A stretch of 64,000 nt of DNA from Ketobacter sp. MCCC 1A13808 (GTDB lineage: Bacteria > Pseudomonadota > Gammaproteobacteria > Pseudomonadales > Ketobacteraceae): NCBI RefSeq assembly GCF_009746715.1, contig NZ_VRKW01000003.1:310001-374000 (forward strand). Reading direction: 5' to 3'. A program made the translations under genes and the position numbers. Of the stretch, positions 18,224-26,054 are shown one piece after another. Positions within the stretch are counted from its first letter, which is position 1. The number at the start of each line of letters is the position of its first letter. The notes under the pieces are model-generated. The model made no database searches, had not been told where the DNA came from, and worked only from the letters and a program-made list of their open reading frames with translations.

Positions 18224-19382
18224 TGATCACATGTTCCACCCGGCGCAGGCGGTCGATGATCGTGTCGTTGGGCATGCTTTCCACATCCAGAATATTATAG
18301 GCCACGTTGCCACGGCTTTTATTCATCATGTCGATCACGTTGACGTTATTCTCGGTGAAAATAGACAAGACATTGCCCAGCACACCGGAAACATTGTCGT
18401 TGGTGAACGTGATCCGGCAACAGCCTTCCGCCCGTGGCATATTGACTGCCGGAAAGTTAACGGAATTTTTGATATTGCCGTGTTGTATGAATTCCATTAA
18501 CTGGTCGGCCGCCATGACCGCACAATTTTCTTCGGCTTCCGCGGTGCTGGCGCCGATGTGTGGCATGGCAACGACGTCATTGCGGCCCATCAGGCGGGGT
18601 TCAGGAAAATCGCAGATGTACATACCCAGCCCTTGTTCCGATTCCAGGCTGTCCACAATCGCCGCTGTATGGACAATGGCGTCGCGTGCAAAATTAAGTA
18701 GCCGGGCTCCGGGTTTAACCGATTGCAGGGTATCGTGATTGATCATGTCTTTGGTCGCGTCTAAGGCGGGCACGTGCAACGTAATATAGTCGGCACGGGA
18801 CAGTAGAGAATGAAGATTTTCCATCCGTTCCACACGATTCGGTAAACGCCAGGCGGCATCCACTGACAGAGCGGGGTCATAGCCCACCACTTTCATACCC
18901 AGAGCCAGGGCCATTTCCGCTACCATCGAGCCGATCGCGCCCAAGCCCACTACACCCAAGGTGCTGCCATAAAGCTCGTTACCGGCAAAGCGTTTCTTTT
19001 CCGCTTCCAGTAATTTGCTCATCTCGGCGGCATCTTTCAGATGGTTCAGGCTTTGCACGTATTCGATGCCGGTAAGCACGCCCCGTGAGCCCAGCAGCAA
19101 GCCCGCTAATACCAACTCTTTTACAGCGTTGGCGTTGGCGCCCGGTGTGTTGAACACCACAACGCCTCGTTGTGTGTATTGTTCCAGCGGGATGTTATTC
19201 ACACCCGCTCCGGCACGCGCGACACAGAGTACCGTTTCCGCTAGCGCTTCGTTGTGCAGTTTGTGGCTGCGCAGCAAAATGCCATCCGGGTGGTTGATAT
19301 TGCTGCCAACTTCATAGTCCGCGCGAGGGAAGCGCTCGAGGCCTTTGACAGAGATTTGGTTGTAGGTTTTGACTTTAAACAT
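18201..19382 (-). CDS. serA: D-3-phosphoglycerate dehydrogenase
   Basis: A 393-residue NAD-dependent enzyme that makes 3-phosphohydroxypyruvate, the first step of serine synthesis. Substrate-site Arg in VARAGAGVNNIP, the NAD motif GLGAIGSMVAE, a catalytic Glu segment (EPRLMGRNDVV) and His in MPHIGASTAEAE form the R-E-H set. A C-terminal ACT domain (about residues 315-393, CCRITFTNDNVSGVLGNVLS) indicates possible serine feedback. It lies 48 bp downstream of serC and overlaps the peptidase-like gene that follows. Confidence 0.95.
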   Translation of the reverse strand: MFKVKTYNQISVKGLERFPRADYEVGSNINHPDGILLRSHKLHNEALAETVLCVARAGAGVNNIPLEQYTQRGVVVFNTPGANANAVKELVLAGLLLGSRGVLTGIEYVQSLNHLKDAAEMSKLLEAEKKRFAGNELYGSTLGVVGLGAIGSMVAEMALALGMKVVGYDPALSVDAAWRLPNRVERMENLHSLLSRADYITLHVPALDATKDMINHDTLQSVKPGARLLNFARDAIVHTAAIVDSLESEQGLGMYICDFPEPRLMGRNDVVAMPHIGASTAEAEENCAVMAADQLMEFIQHGNIKNSVNFPAVNMPRAEGCCRITFTNDNVSGVLGNVLSIFTENNVNVIDMMNKSRGNVAYNILDVESMPNDTIIDRLRRVEHVISVRVLPE

Positions 19383-19430
19383 GTGGCATTCCCTAATTGA
19401 TAAGATCCATTACTGATTCCGGCTTGATTA

Positions 19431-20552
19431 TTATTGTGATTGCGTGACTTTCTGGTAGGCCCATTGGAGCCAGGGCATCAAGGCTTCCATATCGGAAGTT
19501 TCCACGGTGGCGCCACCCCAAATGCGGATACCGTCCGGCGCGTCCCGATAAGCCCCGATATCGAAGGCAACCTCTTCATCAGCCAGTAATTTGATGAAGC
19601 GCTTGGTCTGGTCGGGGTCGGTTTTTAGTGTCAGGCAGATACTGGTATTGGATCGTTGGGCCGGCTCCTTTGCCAGAAAATCGATCCACTCGTGTTGATC
19701 AACAAAATTTTCCACTACGGCCATATTGGCAACAGAGCGGTCGATGGCAGCGCTGACGCCACCCAGCCCGCGAACCCAGCTTAGCGCATCCAGATAGTCT
19801 GCGACACACAGCATGGACGGTGTGTTGATGGTCTCACCACGGAAGAGGCCCTCAATCAGTTTGCCGCCTTTAGTCATACGAAAAATCTTCGGCAGCGGCC
19901 AGGCCGGAGTATAGCTTTCAAGCCGCTCAACCGCCCTCGGGCTCAATATCAGCATGCCATGGGCGCCTTCACCGCCCAGCACTTTCTGCCAGGAGAAAGT
20001 CACCACATCGAGCTTTTTCCAGGGCAATTCCATTGCGAATACCGCGGAAGTGGCATCGCAAATAGTCAGCCCCTGGCGGTCGTCGGCAATCCATTTGCCA
20101 TCGGGCACTTTAACGCCGGAGGTCGTGCCGTTCCAGGTGAAAACAACGTCGTGTTGGAAATCAACCTCATGCAAAGGTGGCAGTTCGCCGTATTCCGCCT
20201 GCATGGACCGTACCGGGTCCACCTTCAGTTGTTTCACAATATCCGTATGCCAGCCGGAGCCGAACGATTCCCAATGCAGTACATCCACCGGGCGGGGGCC
20301 GAGCATTGACCACAGTGCCATTTCCATGGCTCCGGTATCGGAGGCCGGCACCACGCCCACGCGATAGCCTTCGGGTAATCCCAGTAACTCCGCGGTTTCT
20401 TCACAGCAACGTTGCAGCGCGGCCTTACCGATGGCAGAGCGGTGGGAGCGTCCCAGAGCAGACAGCGCCAGCGAGGTTACGTTATAGCCCGGGCGTTTGG
20501 CGCAGGGACCGGACGAGAAATTGGGGCTTTTCGGTTTGTACTGAGGTTGCAT
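19431..20552 (-). CDS. serC: Phosphoserine aminotransferase (Methanosarcina/alphaproteobacterial type)
   Basis: A 373-residue PLP enzyme converting 3-phosphohydroxypyruvate to phosphoserine. The start [15 protein letters not shown] and [13 protein letters not shown], with Lys190 in [17 protein letters not shown] as PLP lysine, mark the group common in alphaproteobacteria and methanosarcinas rather than the enterobacterial SerC. Upstream of serA on the same strand, so a serine operon serC-serA plus the peptidase-like gene. Confidence 0.94.
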   Translation of the reverse strand: MQPQYKPKSPNFSSGPCAKRPGYNVTSLALSALGRSHRSAIGKAALQRCCEETAELLGLPEGYRVGVVPASDTGAMEMALWSMLGPRPVDVLHWESFGSGWHTDIVKQLKVDPVRSMQAEYGELPPLHEVDFQHDVVFTWNGTTSGVKVPDGKWIADDRQGLTICDATSAVFAMELPWKKLDVVTFSWQKVLGGEGAHGMLILSPRAVERLESYTPAWPLPKIFRMTKGGKLIEGLFRGETINTPSMLCVADYLDALSWVRGLGGVSAAIDRSVANMAVVENFVDQHEWIDFLAKEPAQRSNTSICLTLKTDPDQTKRFIKLLADEEVAFDIGAYRDAPDGIRIWGGATVETSDMEALMPWLQWAYQKVTQSQ

Positions 20553-20698
20553 TGGTGTCCTCGGATAAAGAATTGGATCGGGGGGAAATTATGACAGCTA
20601 TGACGACACGCCAAAAGCCAAATTCAAGACTGAAAATTAGCCAATGTAGCAGTTGGCCTGAGAGGGGTAGTTAAACGGCTATCAAAGAGGGGGAACCA

Positions 20699-20729
20699 CC
20701 GGGAGGCAGATAGGGATCTGCCGGCCCGG
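20699..20729 (-). terminator. Strong hairpin after the TonB/TPR operon
   Basis: On the plus strand CCGGG (20699-20703) and GGCAGAT (20705-20711) pair with ATCTGCC (20716-20722) and CCCGG (20725-20729), with a 4-nt loop and small bulges. It lies 23 bp past the TPR gene stop. There is no U-run, so it may act as an mRNA 3' end stabiliser or Rho-assisted terminator. Confidence 0.4.
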
Positions 20730-20751
20730 GTCAAAGTTGTGGCAGCCTATC

Positions 20752-22128
20752 TCAATTCGTATCCGGTTGCTGGGCTTCCATTGCCTTCATGGTTTGTGCC
20801 AGCATATCCCGTCGTTCGATTTCTTTACCCACGTAATTGAGCCATTGAGTGGCTGACGCCTTTGAATCTTTTGATTTCGCTGCTTCCTTGAACGCGTACT
20901 GCGCGTCTTCGAATTGGTTCAGATTAAATAATGCCATGCCTAGCAACATATAGGCATTGTCCTTGCGTTTGACGTCCCCTTTCTTAATGCCCTTACGCAG
21001 GTAGGTTACCGACTTGTTCCACTCGTCCAGCTGGTAATAGGTGGAGCCGAGTTGGATATCGATTTCGCCGGACTGGGAGGTTTCCGCCGCTTTGGCCAAA
21101 ATAGGCAGGGCCTTCTTTGCTTCCTGAGCGGTTGACCAGGCATAGGACAGCAGTTTCAAATTATCCTTATCTTCCTTGATGATGCCTTCCTTTACACCGC
21201 GCTCAATCACTTTCGCCGCTTTATAAGGTACGTCGTTTGCGATAAGCAGTTGCGCCAAGGTCAGCCACTCGCTTTCTTTATTTAACAGGCCCTGGCGATA
21301 GGCAATCTCAAGGCTGCTGAGCTGTTTTGTCTCTTGTTTGAGTTCGCCATAAACTCCGGATAGTTGCACCCAATACTCTTTTTTCGGGTAATAGGCCACG
21401 AGTTTCTCAAGTACCTTCGCACCCTCCTTATAATTGTTTTGTTCAAAATAAAGAGCCCGTAATAACAGATACCAGCTTTCTTTAGGGCGCTTGCCGCCTT
21501 TTTCTTCCATGGCGATGGCGGTGGTAATGGGTTTGAGTGCTTTGTCCATCTGGCCCAATTGGTAATAGGCCTGGCCCAGCATAATATACGCTTGCGCTTT
21601 GGGGGAGTCGGTGAGCGTGAACCAACGATTCAGATAGTTAATGGCTTTGTTGTAGTTTTCTTTTACGAAATACAGTTGAGCGGTGCTGTAAAGTGCTTCC
21701 GATTCCAGTGCTTCCGGTAACGCATCTTGCTTCAACAACTGCTCGTAACTGTAGATAGCCTGATCATGATTGTCTTGTGAGTAATAGATGTAGGCATAGA
21801 ACTTCCACATCATCGCAGACTCGTAGCTATTCAGGTCAGAGCCCTTTTTTAAGCGATCGAGAGCCTTGATCGCTTCATCGGGTTTGTTTTCTTCTGATTT
21901 GGCCTGGGCTTCAGACAGAACCTTATAGATTTTTTCCCGCAGTGCGGGTGTCTTTTTAGTCTGCCTCTGCTGTGTCTGCGGGGCGGAATTGTTCTCCGCC
22001 GCCAGAATAGTGGGAGAAAACGATGCCAGTAGCCCAACGATTAACAGGCCGGCCGTATAACGTACCAGTGACGGTGGGTTGACTGGTGTAGTTGAGTTGA
22101 AATAGCGATGATACGGAATCGTTTTCAT
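20752..22128 (-). CDS. Tetratricopeptide-repeat protein of the TonB operon
   Basis: A 458-residue exported protein. A signal-anchor region (YTAGLLIVGLLASFSPTILA) is followed by TPR units from about residue 65 to 445, for example YSYEQLLKQDALPEALESEA, AYIMLGQAYYQLGQMDKALK and AYMLLGMALFNLNQFEDAQY. It is the last gene after tonB (32 bp apart) in the DUF3450-ttpC-exbB-exbD-tonB-TPR arrangement known from Vibrio, Shewanella and relatives, where the TPR protein belongs to the TonB2-type system. Likely periplasmic scaffold for the transducing complex. Confidence 0.88.
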   Translation of the reverse strand: MKTIPYHRYFNSTTPVNPPSLVRYTAGLLIVGLLASFSPTILAAENNSAPQTQQRQTKKTPALREKIYKVLSEAQAKSEENKPDEAIKALDRLKKGSDLNSYESAMMWKFYAYIYYSQDNHDQAIYSYEQLLKQDALPEALESEALYSTAQLYFVKENYNKAINYLNRWFTLTDSPKAQAYIMLGQAYYQLGQMDKALKPITTAIAMEEKGGKRPKESWYLLLRALYFEQNNYKEGAKVLEKLVAYYPKKEYWVQLSGVYGELKQETKQLSSLEIAYRQGLLNKESEWLTLAQLLIANDVPYKAAKVIERGVKEGIIKEDKDNLKLLSYAWSTAQEAKKALPILAKAAETSQSGEIDIQLGSTYYQLDEWNKSVTYLRKGIKKGDVKRKDNAYMLLGMALFNLNQFEDAQYAFKEAAKSKDSKASATQWLNYVGKEIERRDMLAQTMKAMEAQQPDTN

Positions 22129-22160
22129 ACAAATATTCTTTCTCAGTAATGGTGATAAAA

Positions 22161-22772
22161 CTAATCTTCGAGCTGAAACGTGAGCTGGTTTTGTACGCCT
22201 GCTACGTCAACAGGCACACCGTCCACGATTCTGGGCTTATATTTAAACTTCAGCGCAGCGTTGATGGCCGCCGAATCGAAGATGCCGGTCGGATTTGCCT
22301 CGACGACCACCGGGTCCTTTACCGAACCGTTTTTGGTCACCGTGAATTCCAGGATGACGTAGCCTTCGATACCGCGGGAAAGTGCCCGGCGTGGATAAAT
22401 CGGCTGAACCTTGACGATGGGTAAGAAGTCCCCGTCAGCACCGCTTAAACCAAACCCGGTAGAAATATCCAGCGTCTTATCCATCGGTGCTGCAGTCGCC
22501 ACAGATACAGTGTTTTGCTGCATATCCGGCGCGTCCAGTTGTGGCTCAACCGTATCCGGTGGTGGCTCTTCCGGTTGTGGCGGTTTCTCCGGTTTCCGAT
22601 CCTTGGTTTGAACGGCTTCATCCTGCTGTACGCGGACGAAATCCACCACGTACCGTTCTCCGTCATCGTTTAACTTTTTATTGGCGGTGGTAATCAGTGA
22701 CATCATCAGGAAATACAATGCTAACGTGACGACAACCGCCGGTATGGCTGAAAAAACGATTCTTGCGTACAT
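22161..22772 (-). CDS. tonB: TonB energy transducer (TonB2-type)
   Basis: A 203-residue TonB. Single N-terminal membrane segment (residues 6-28), a Pro-rich periplasmic linker (KPEKPPQPEEPPPD, about 60-75), and a C-terminal TonB domain (YPRRALSRGIEGYVILEFTV, then SAAINAALKFKYKP). It links the ExbB/ExbD proton channel to outer-membrane receptors such as the two in this window. It lies 12 bp downstream of exbD. Confidence 0.95.
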   Translation of the reverse strand: MYARIVFSAIPAVVVTLALYFLMMSLITTANKKLNDDGERYVVDFVRVQQDEAVQTKDRKPEKPPQPEEPPPDTVEPQLDAPDMQQNTVSVATAAPMDKTLDISTGFGLSGADGDFLPIVKVQPIYPRRALSRGIEGYVILEFTVTKNGSVKDPVVVEANPTGIFDSAAINAALKFKYKPRIVDGVPVDVAGVQNQLTFQLED

Positions 22773-22784
22773 CGTGAGTGAACC

Positions 22785-23195
22785 TCAGCTATCGTTTGCA
22801 GCGATGGAAACGTTATATACACCTGCCTGCCGCGCAGCGTCCATAACCTGTACCAGACGCTCATTTTTGGAATTTTTATCCGCTTGAATAACCACAGACC
22901 CTTGTGGGTTTTCTGCATGCAGGCGTTCAATATTAGCCCGTACTGCACGTGGGTCTATCATTCGCTTGTCAATCCAGATCTGATTGCGCTCATCTATGGC
23001 CACCAGAATATTGGCACGTTCTTTTTTCTGGGCGGTTTCCGCATCGGGCCGGTTAACATCGATTCCGGATTCTTTGACAAACGAAGCCGTAACGATAAAG
23101 AAGATCAGCATGATGAACACCACATCCAGCATGGGTGTGAGGTCAATGGCCGTTTCTTCATCGTCAGTACTTAACTTGGATAGCGCTTTTCTCAT
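22785..23195 (-). CDS. exbD: ExbD-type biopolymer transport protein
   Basis: A 136-residue ExbD/TolR protein. The essential membrane Asp lies in DLTPMLDVVFIMLIFF, followed by a periplasmic domain with NILVAIDERNQIWID and SVVIQADKNSKNERLVQVMDA. It forms the proton channel with the ExbB-like proteins upstream; 10 bp separate it from the ExbB2 gene. Confidence 0.95.
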   Translation of the reverse strand: MRKALSKLSTDDEETAIDLTPMLDVVFIMLIFFIVTASFVKESGIDVNRPDAETAQKKERANILVAIDERNQIWIDKRMIDPRAVRANIERLHAENPQGSVVIQADKNSKNERLVQVMDAARQAGVYNVSIAANDS

Positions 23196-23205
23196 GACGT
23201 ATTCC

Positions 23206-23736
23206 TCAGTGTTCGGTGGTCAGCCCGTCTTCTATTAACTCGCTTTCGCGTTGGGCATAACGTTTTAAATAGGTGATGGCAAAGAGCCCTGACAACGCAC
23301 CGACCATCCCGGCCATGGTTGGAATAGTGGCTTTAGAGACACCCGCAGCCATGTTTCTGGCGTTTCCGGAACCGAAAAAGGACATGCTGGTGAACACATC
23401 AATCATACCCGTCACGGTTCCCAATAACCCAAGCAAGGGACAAATGGCGATAAGGGTCTGAATGAGTGCCAAGCGATCATTCAAAGCCTCCTGACTTTTG
23501 GAAATAATGGCCGTGCGAATCTGTTGCGCGGTCCATGACTTGCGTTCTTGGCGGGCGTTCCAGCGTTCCAGTGTGCCTGCTTTGTCTTTGCGGTAACGAA
23601 CCTGGAAAAACCAGATTCGTTCAAAGATTAAAGTCCACATGCCGAAGATGTTAATGCCGATTAACAGCAACACGATGCCGCCGGTCTCTAGAAAAACCCG
23701 CAGCGATTCATAGGCATCAAGCAGCGCGTACATCAT
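23206..23736 (-). CDS. ExbB2/MotA-TolQ-ExbB proton channel protein
   Basis: About 176 residues from ATG 23736 (a second ATG at 23733 is equally possible). AGGAG and AAGGA upstream support this start; a longer opening to 23856 lies within the previous gene. It has three membrane segments: GGIVLLLIGINIFGMWTLIF, IQTLIAICPLLGLLGTVTGM with the conserved Thr/Pro region, and ATIPTMAGMVGALSGLFAI. The start overlaps the ttpC-like stop by about 20 bp, showing translational coupling. It completes the ExbB2-ExbD-TonB set. Confidence 0.93.
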   Translation of the reverse strand: MMYALLDAYESLRVFLETGGIVLLLIGINIFGMWTLIFERIWFFQVRYRKDKAGTLERWNARQERKSWTAQQIRTAIISKSQEALNDRLALIQTLIAICPLLGLLGTVTGMIDVFTSMSFFGSGNARNMAAGVSKATIPTMAGMVGALSGLFAITYLKRYAQRESELIEDGLTTEH

Positions 23737-25099
23737 TGTCCTTCTCCTGCTCCATTCGCTCGGCAATGACCCCTGCACTTTGTTCTTCCAGAATGTGCAG
23801 TACATTTTTAGCGATAGAATTGGAAATACTGTGGAAAAATAACGTAGGAAGCGCAACCAGCAGACCCAGAACGGTGGTGATCAACGCCTGGGAAATCCCG
23901 CCTGCCATCAATTTCGGGTCGCCGGTGCCGAATAGAGTGATGGATTGGAAAGTCACGATCATCCCGATAACCGTTCCCAGCAGCCCGAGAAGGGGGGCGG
24001 CCACAGCGATGATTTTCAACAACGGGATGAAACGCTCCAAACGCGGTTTTTCCTTGATGATGGCTTCCGCCAGTTTCAGCTCCAGGGTATCCGGGTCCAA
24101 CTTGGGGTTGTTTTGATAAACCGACAATACGCGCCCCAGGGGATTGGACAGACTGGCCGTGGTTGATTTGGTTTGAGCGCGGACTTTTGCGCGGGTAAGC
24201 GACAGGGTGATAATACGCTCCAGCGCAATCAGCATGGATATAATGCCAACTCCGATAATGATAAAACCGACCAGGCCACCCTGTTCGACTCGCTCCTTGA
24301 CGTTTGGCTCCTTTATCAGCGCAGACAGCAGCGTTCCGCGCGAGGGGTCCAGTCCGAATTCGACCAATTGGCCGGGTGCGGCGTTGGTCATGGCTTCTGC
24401 TGTTTCCACAAAACGGGCAGAAGGCTGACGAATCAGTTCAGCAATTTTTCCGGTATCGCTATCGTATTTCAGATATTTTCCGTCGGCTACCAGGTTGAAT
24501 GTGCCGACACGGATAACTTCGGATTCCTTTTCCTGACCGGTCGCATCGATAACGGAGTGGTTGAACTTAACCACATTGCCAGACTCCGTCATTTCGCGCT
24601 GCAGTTCGAACCAGAGACGTTCAATTTCTTCGATGGAGGCAAGCTCTGAACTGGTGCCCATCTTCTTTGCCAGCTTAGTTAGATAATCGCCGCGATTTTC
24701 AAACTGAGAGCTGATGATGGAGGTTTCGAATTGACCGGTGGTATCGCCGGCAGCCTGCTGCAATACGCCGAATAGTTCTTTGAGGGAGCCAAGACGTTTG
24801 TTCAGTGCTTCCTGGAGTGCTGCGGTTTCCAGTTCCTGTTTCTCAAACTGGGTCTCCAGCTCTACGCTGCGCTTTTCTTCAGTGACCAGATCCTGTTTCG
24901 CCTGCGCCAGAATGGAGGCCTGATTGCTTTTTTCTGATCTGAAGCGGGCTTCGCGGGCGCTGTTTTCTTTGGCCTCTGCGGTTTTGCCTTGTTTAACCAG
25001 GTTGAGAAGCTGATCCAGATTAGCTGCCGGGGCGGCCATAACCTGACCTGCCAAAGTCAAACTGACCAGTAATGTGCCAAGGGTTAATGTCCTGATCAT
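23717..25099 (-). CDS. TtpC-like large ExbB protein (ExbB1)
   Basis: A 460-residue MotA/TolQ/ExbB homologue with a long periplasmic front part. A signal peptide (ends AGQVMAAPA) leads into a coiled coil (about residues 45-130, AKQDLVTEEKRSVELETQFE). Further on come GLVGFIIIGVGIISMLIALER, LIKIIAVAAPLLGLLGTVIGMI and GLLVALPTLFFHSI as membrane segments. This is the form called TtpC in the Vibrio TonB2 system. It overlaps the DUF3450 gene by 4 bp (ATGA type) and the ExbB2 gene downstream. Confidence 0.92.
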   Translation of the reverse strand: MIRTLTLGTLLVSLTLAGQVMAAPAANLDQLLNLVKQGKTAEAKENSAREARFRSEKSNQASILAQAKQDLVTEEKRSVELETQFEKQELETAALQEALNKRLGSLKELFGVLQQAAGDTTGQFETSIISSQFENRGDYLTKLAKKMGTSSELASIEEIERLWFELQREMTESGNVVKFNHSVIDATGQEKESEVIRVGTFNLVADGKYLKYDSDTGKIAELIRQPSARFVETAEAMTNAAPGQLVEFGLDPSRGTLLSALIKEPNVKERVEQGGLVGFIIIGVGIISMLIALERIITLSLTRAKVRAQTKSTTASLSNPLGRVLSVYQNNPKLDPDTLELKLAEAIIKEKPRLERFIPLLKIIAVAAPLLGLLGTVIGMIVTFQSITLFGTGDPKLMAGGISQALITTVLGLLVALPTLFFHSISNSIAKNVLHILEEQSAGVIAERMEQEKDNDVRAA

Positions 25100-25881
25100 T
25101 GTACTGTCTCCGCTGCCTGAACCGGTAGTTTCAGTAAATTGGGTGCCACTTCTTTGCGTGCGATACGAAGCCCGTCGCGGATGGCGCTACGATATTGATC
25201 TGTTAGAGGAGCCCAGTCTTTGCTCTCGTTATCCCAGATGCCGGAATATTTGGAATCGTCGGTTTGATACATCAACGAAACCCGGCCTATTCTTAAAAAA
25301 TCCACTTCTCTTTGGTTGCCAGCGATGTCGATGGTGCCGCGATAAGCTTCGATGGTACGGCCGTATTCGCTTTCGATTTGGTAGGCTTCTATGACCTTGC
25401 GAAATTTCTCGGCCACGGACACATCCGCCCGCTCCATCAATTGATCCAGGTTGCTGATCCGTTCGTCTCGCTCTTCTTGCAGGAAGGGTACATCCAGTTC
25501 CACAAACTGTTTAAGACCGTCGATCATTCTTAGCATCAACGGTACGATTTGACGCTCAATAACAGTAACCTGATCTATTGAGCTGTTGATGGATTCCATC
25601 TCTTTTAGTTGATTGGCAATCTGTTTTTCGAGTTGCGAGTTGTAAACCCGCAGACCATCGAATTCCTTGCTGACAACTTTATACTCATTGAAGAGCTTAT
25701 CGGTTTGTTGCGATATTGAGTCGATTTTCGATTGCGATTGTTTGGCGGCAACATTGGCCTTGTTATTCTCACCCACAACTTGATCCACGCTGGCTGCGAT
25801 GCTTGTGGTTGAAAAAAGAAAGCTAGCAGACAACAGAATAGCCGAGTGTCGTACTAGGAAAGGGGGGGTGATTTTTCTCAT
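25096..25881 (-). CDS. DUF3450 periplasmic coiled-coil protein of the TonB system
   Basis: About 261 residues from the ATG at 25881 (GGGAA upstream); an in-frame opening to 25932 is possible. Signal peptide (ends STTSIAASVDQ), then a coiled coil of about 100 residues (KIDSISQQTDKLFNEYKVV, QLEKQIANQLKEMESINSS). The second half is globular with DERISNLDQLMERADVSVAEK and REVDFLRIGRVSLMYQT. It is the DUF3450 protein that routinely precedes ttpC-exbB-exbD-tonB. It probably works in the periplasm with TtpC. Function not established in detail. Confidence 0.9.
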   Translation of the reverse strand: MRKITPPFLVRHSAILLSASFLFSTTSIAASVDQVVGENNKANVAAKQSQSKIDSISQQTDKLFNEYKVVSKEFDGLRVYNSQLEKQIANQLKEMESINSSIDQVTVIERQIVPLMLRMIDGLKQFVELDVPFLQEERDERISNLDQLMERADVSVAEKFRKVIEAYQIESEYGRTIEAYRGTIDIAGNQREVDFLRIGRVSLMYQTDDSKYSGIWDNESKDWAPLTDQYRSAIRDGLRIARKEVAPNLLKLPVQAAETVQ

Positions 25882-25974
25882 GATGCTTTCCCTTTTTAGT
25901 AGTAAGTGATTGAGAAATGTTATTTGATTCAAAAATGGTTGCTTTTAATCGAGGCTTTTCCGTTTTGCTATCCG

Positions 25975-26016
25975 GCAACATCGCCGCTCATGAGTTTTCA
26001 TGAGCGGCGATGTTGC
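25975..26016 (-). terminator. Perfect 19-bp stem-loop between TonB receptor and DUF3450 operon
   Basis: The arms at 25975-25993 and 25998-26016 are perfect reverse complements over 19 bp (start GCAACATCGCC), with a 4-nt loop GTTT. It sits 38 bp past the receptor stop and about 94 bp before the DUF3450 start, on the strand of both. No U-run follows. It should either end or attenuate read-through from the receptor into the TonB operon, or protect the receptor mRNA. Confidence 0.6.
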
Positions 26017-26054
26017 AATGTTCCGTTATCGGAGAGTATAGAATAAAAGCGGTG

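Noticed and set aside
20553-20698. Glycine/serine riboswitch before serC
   Set aside because: The gap is short and shows no matching conserved core.
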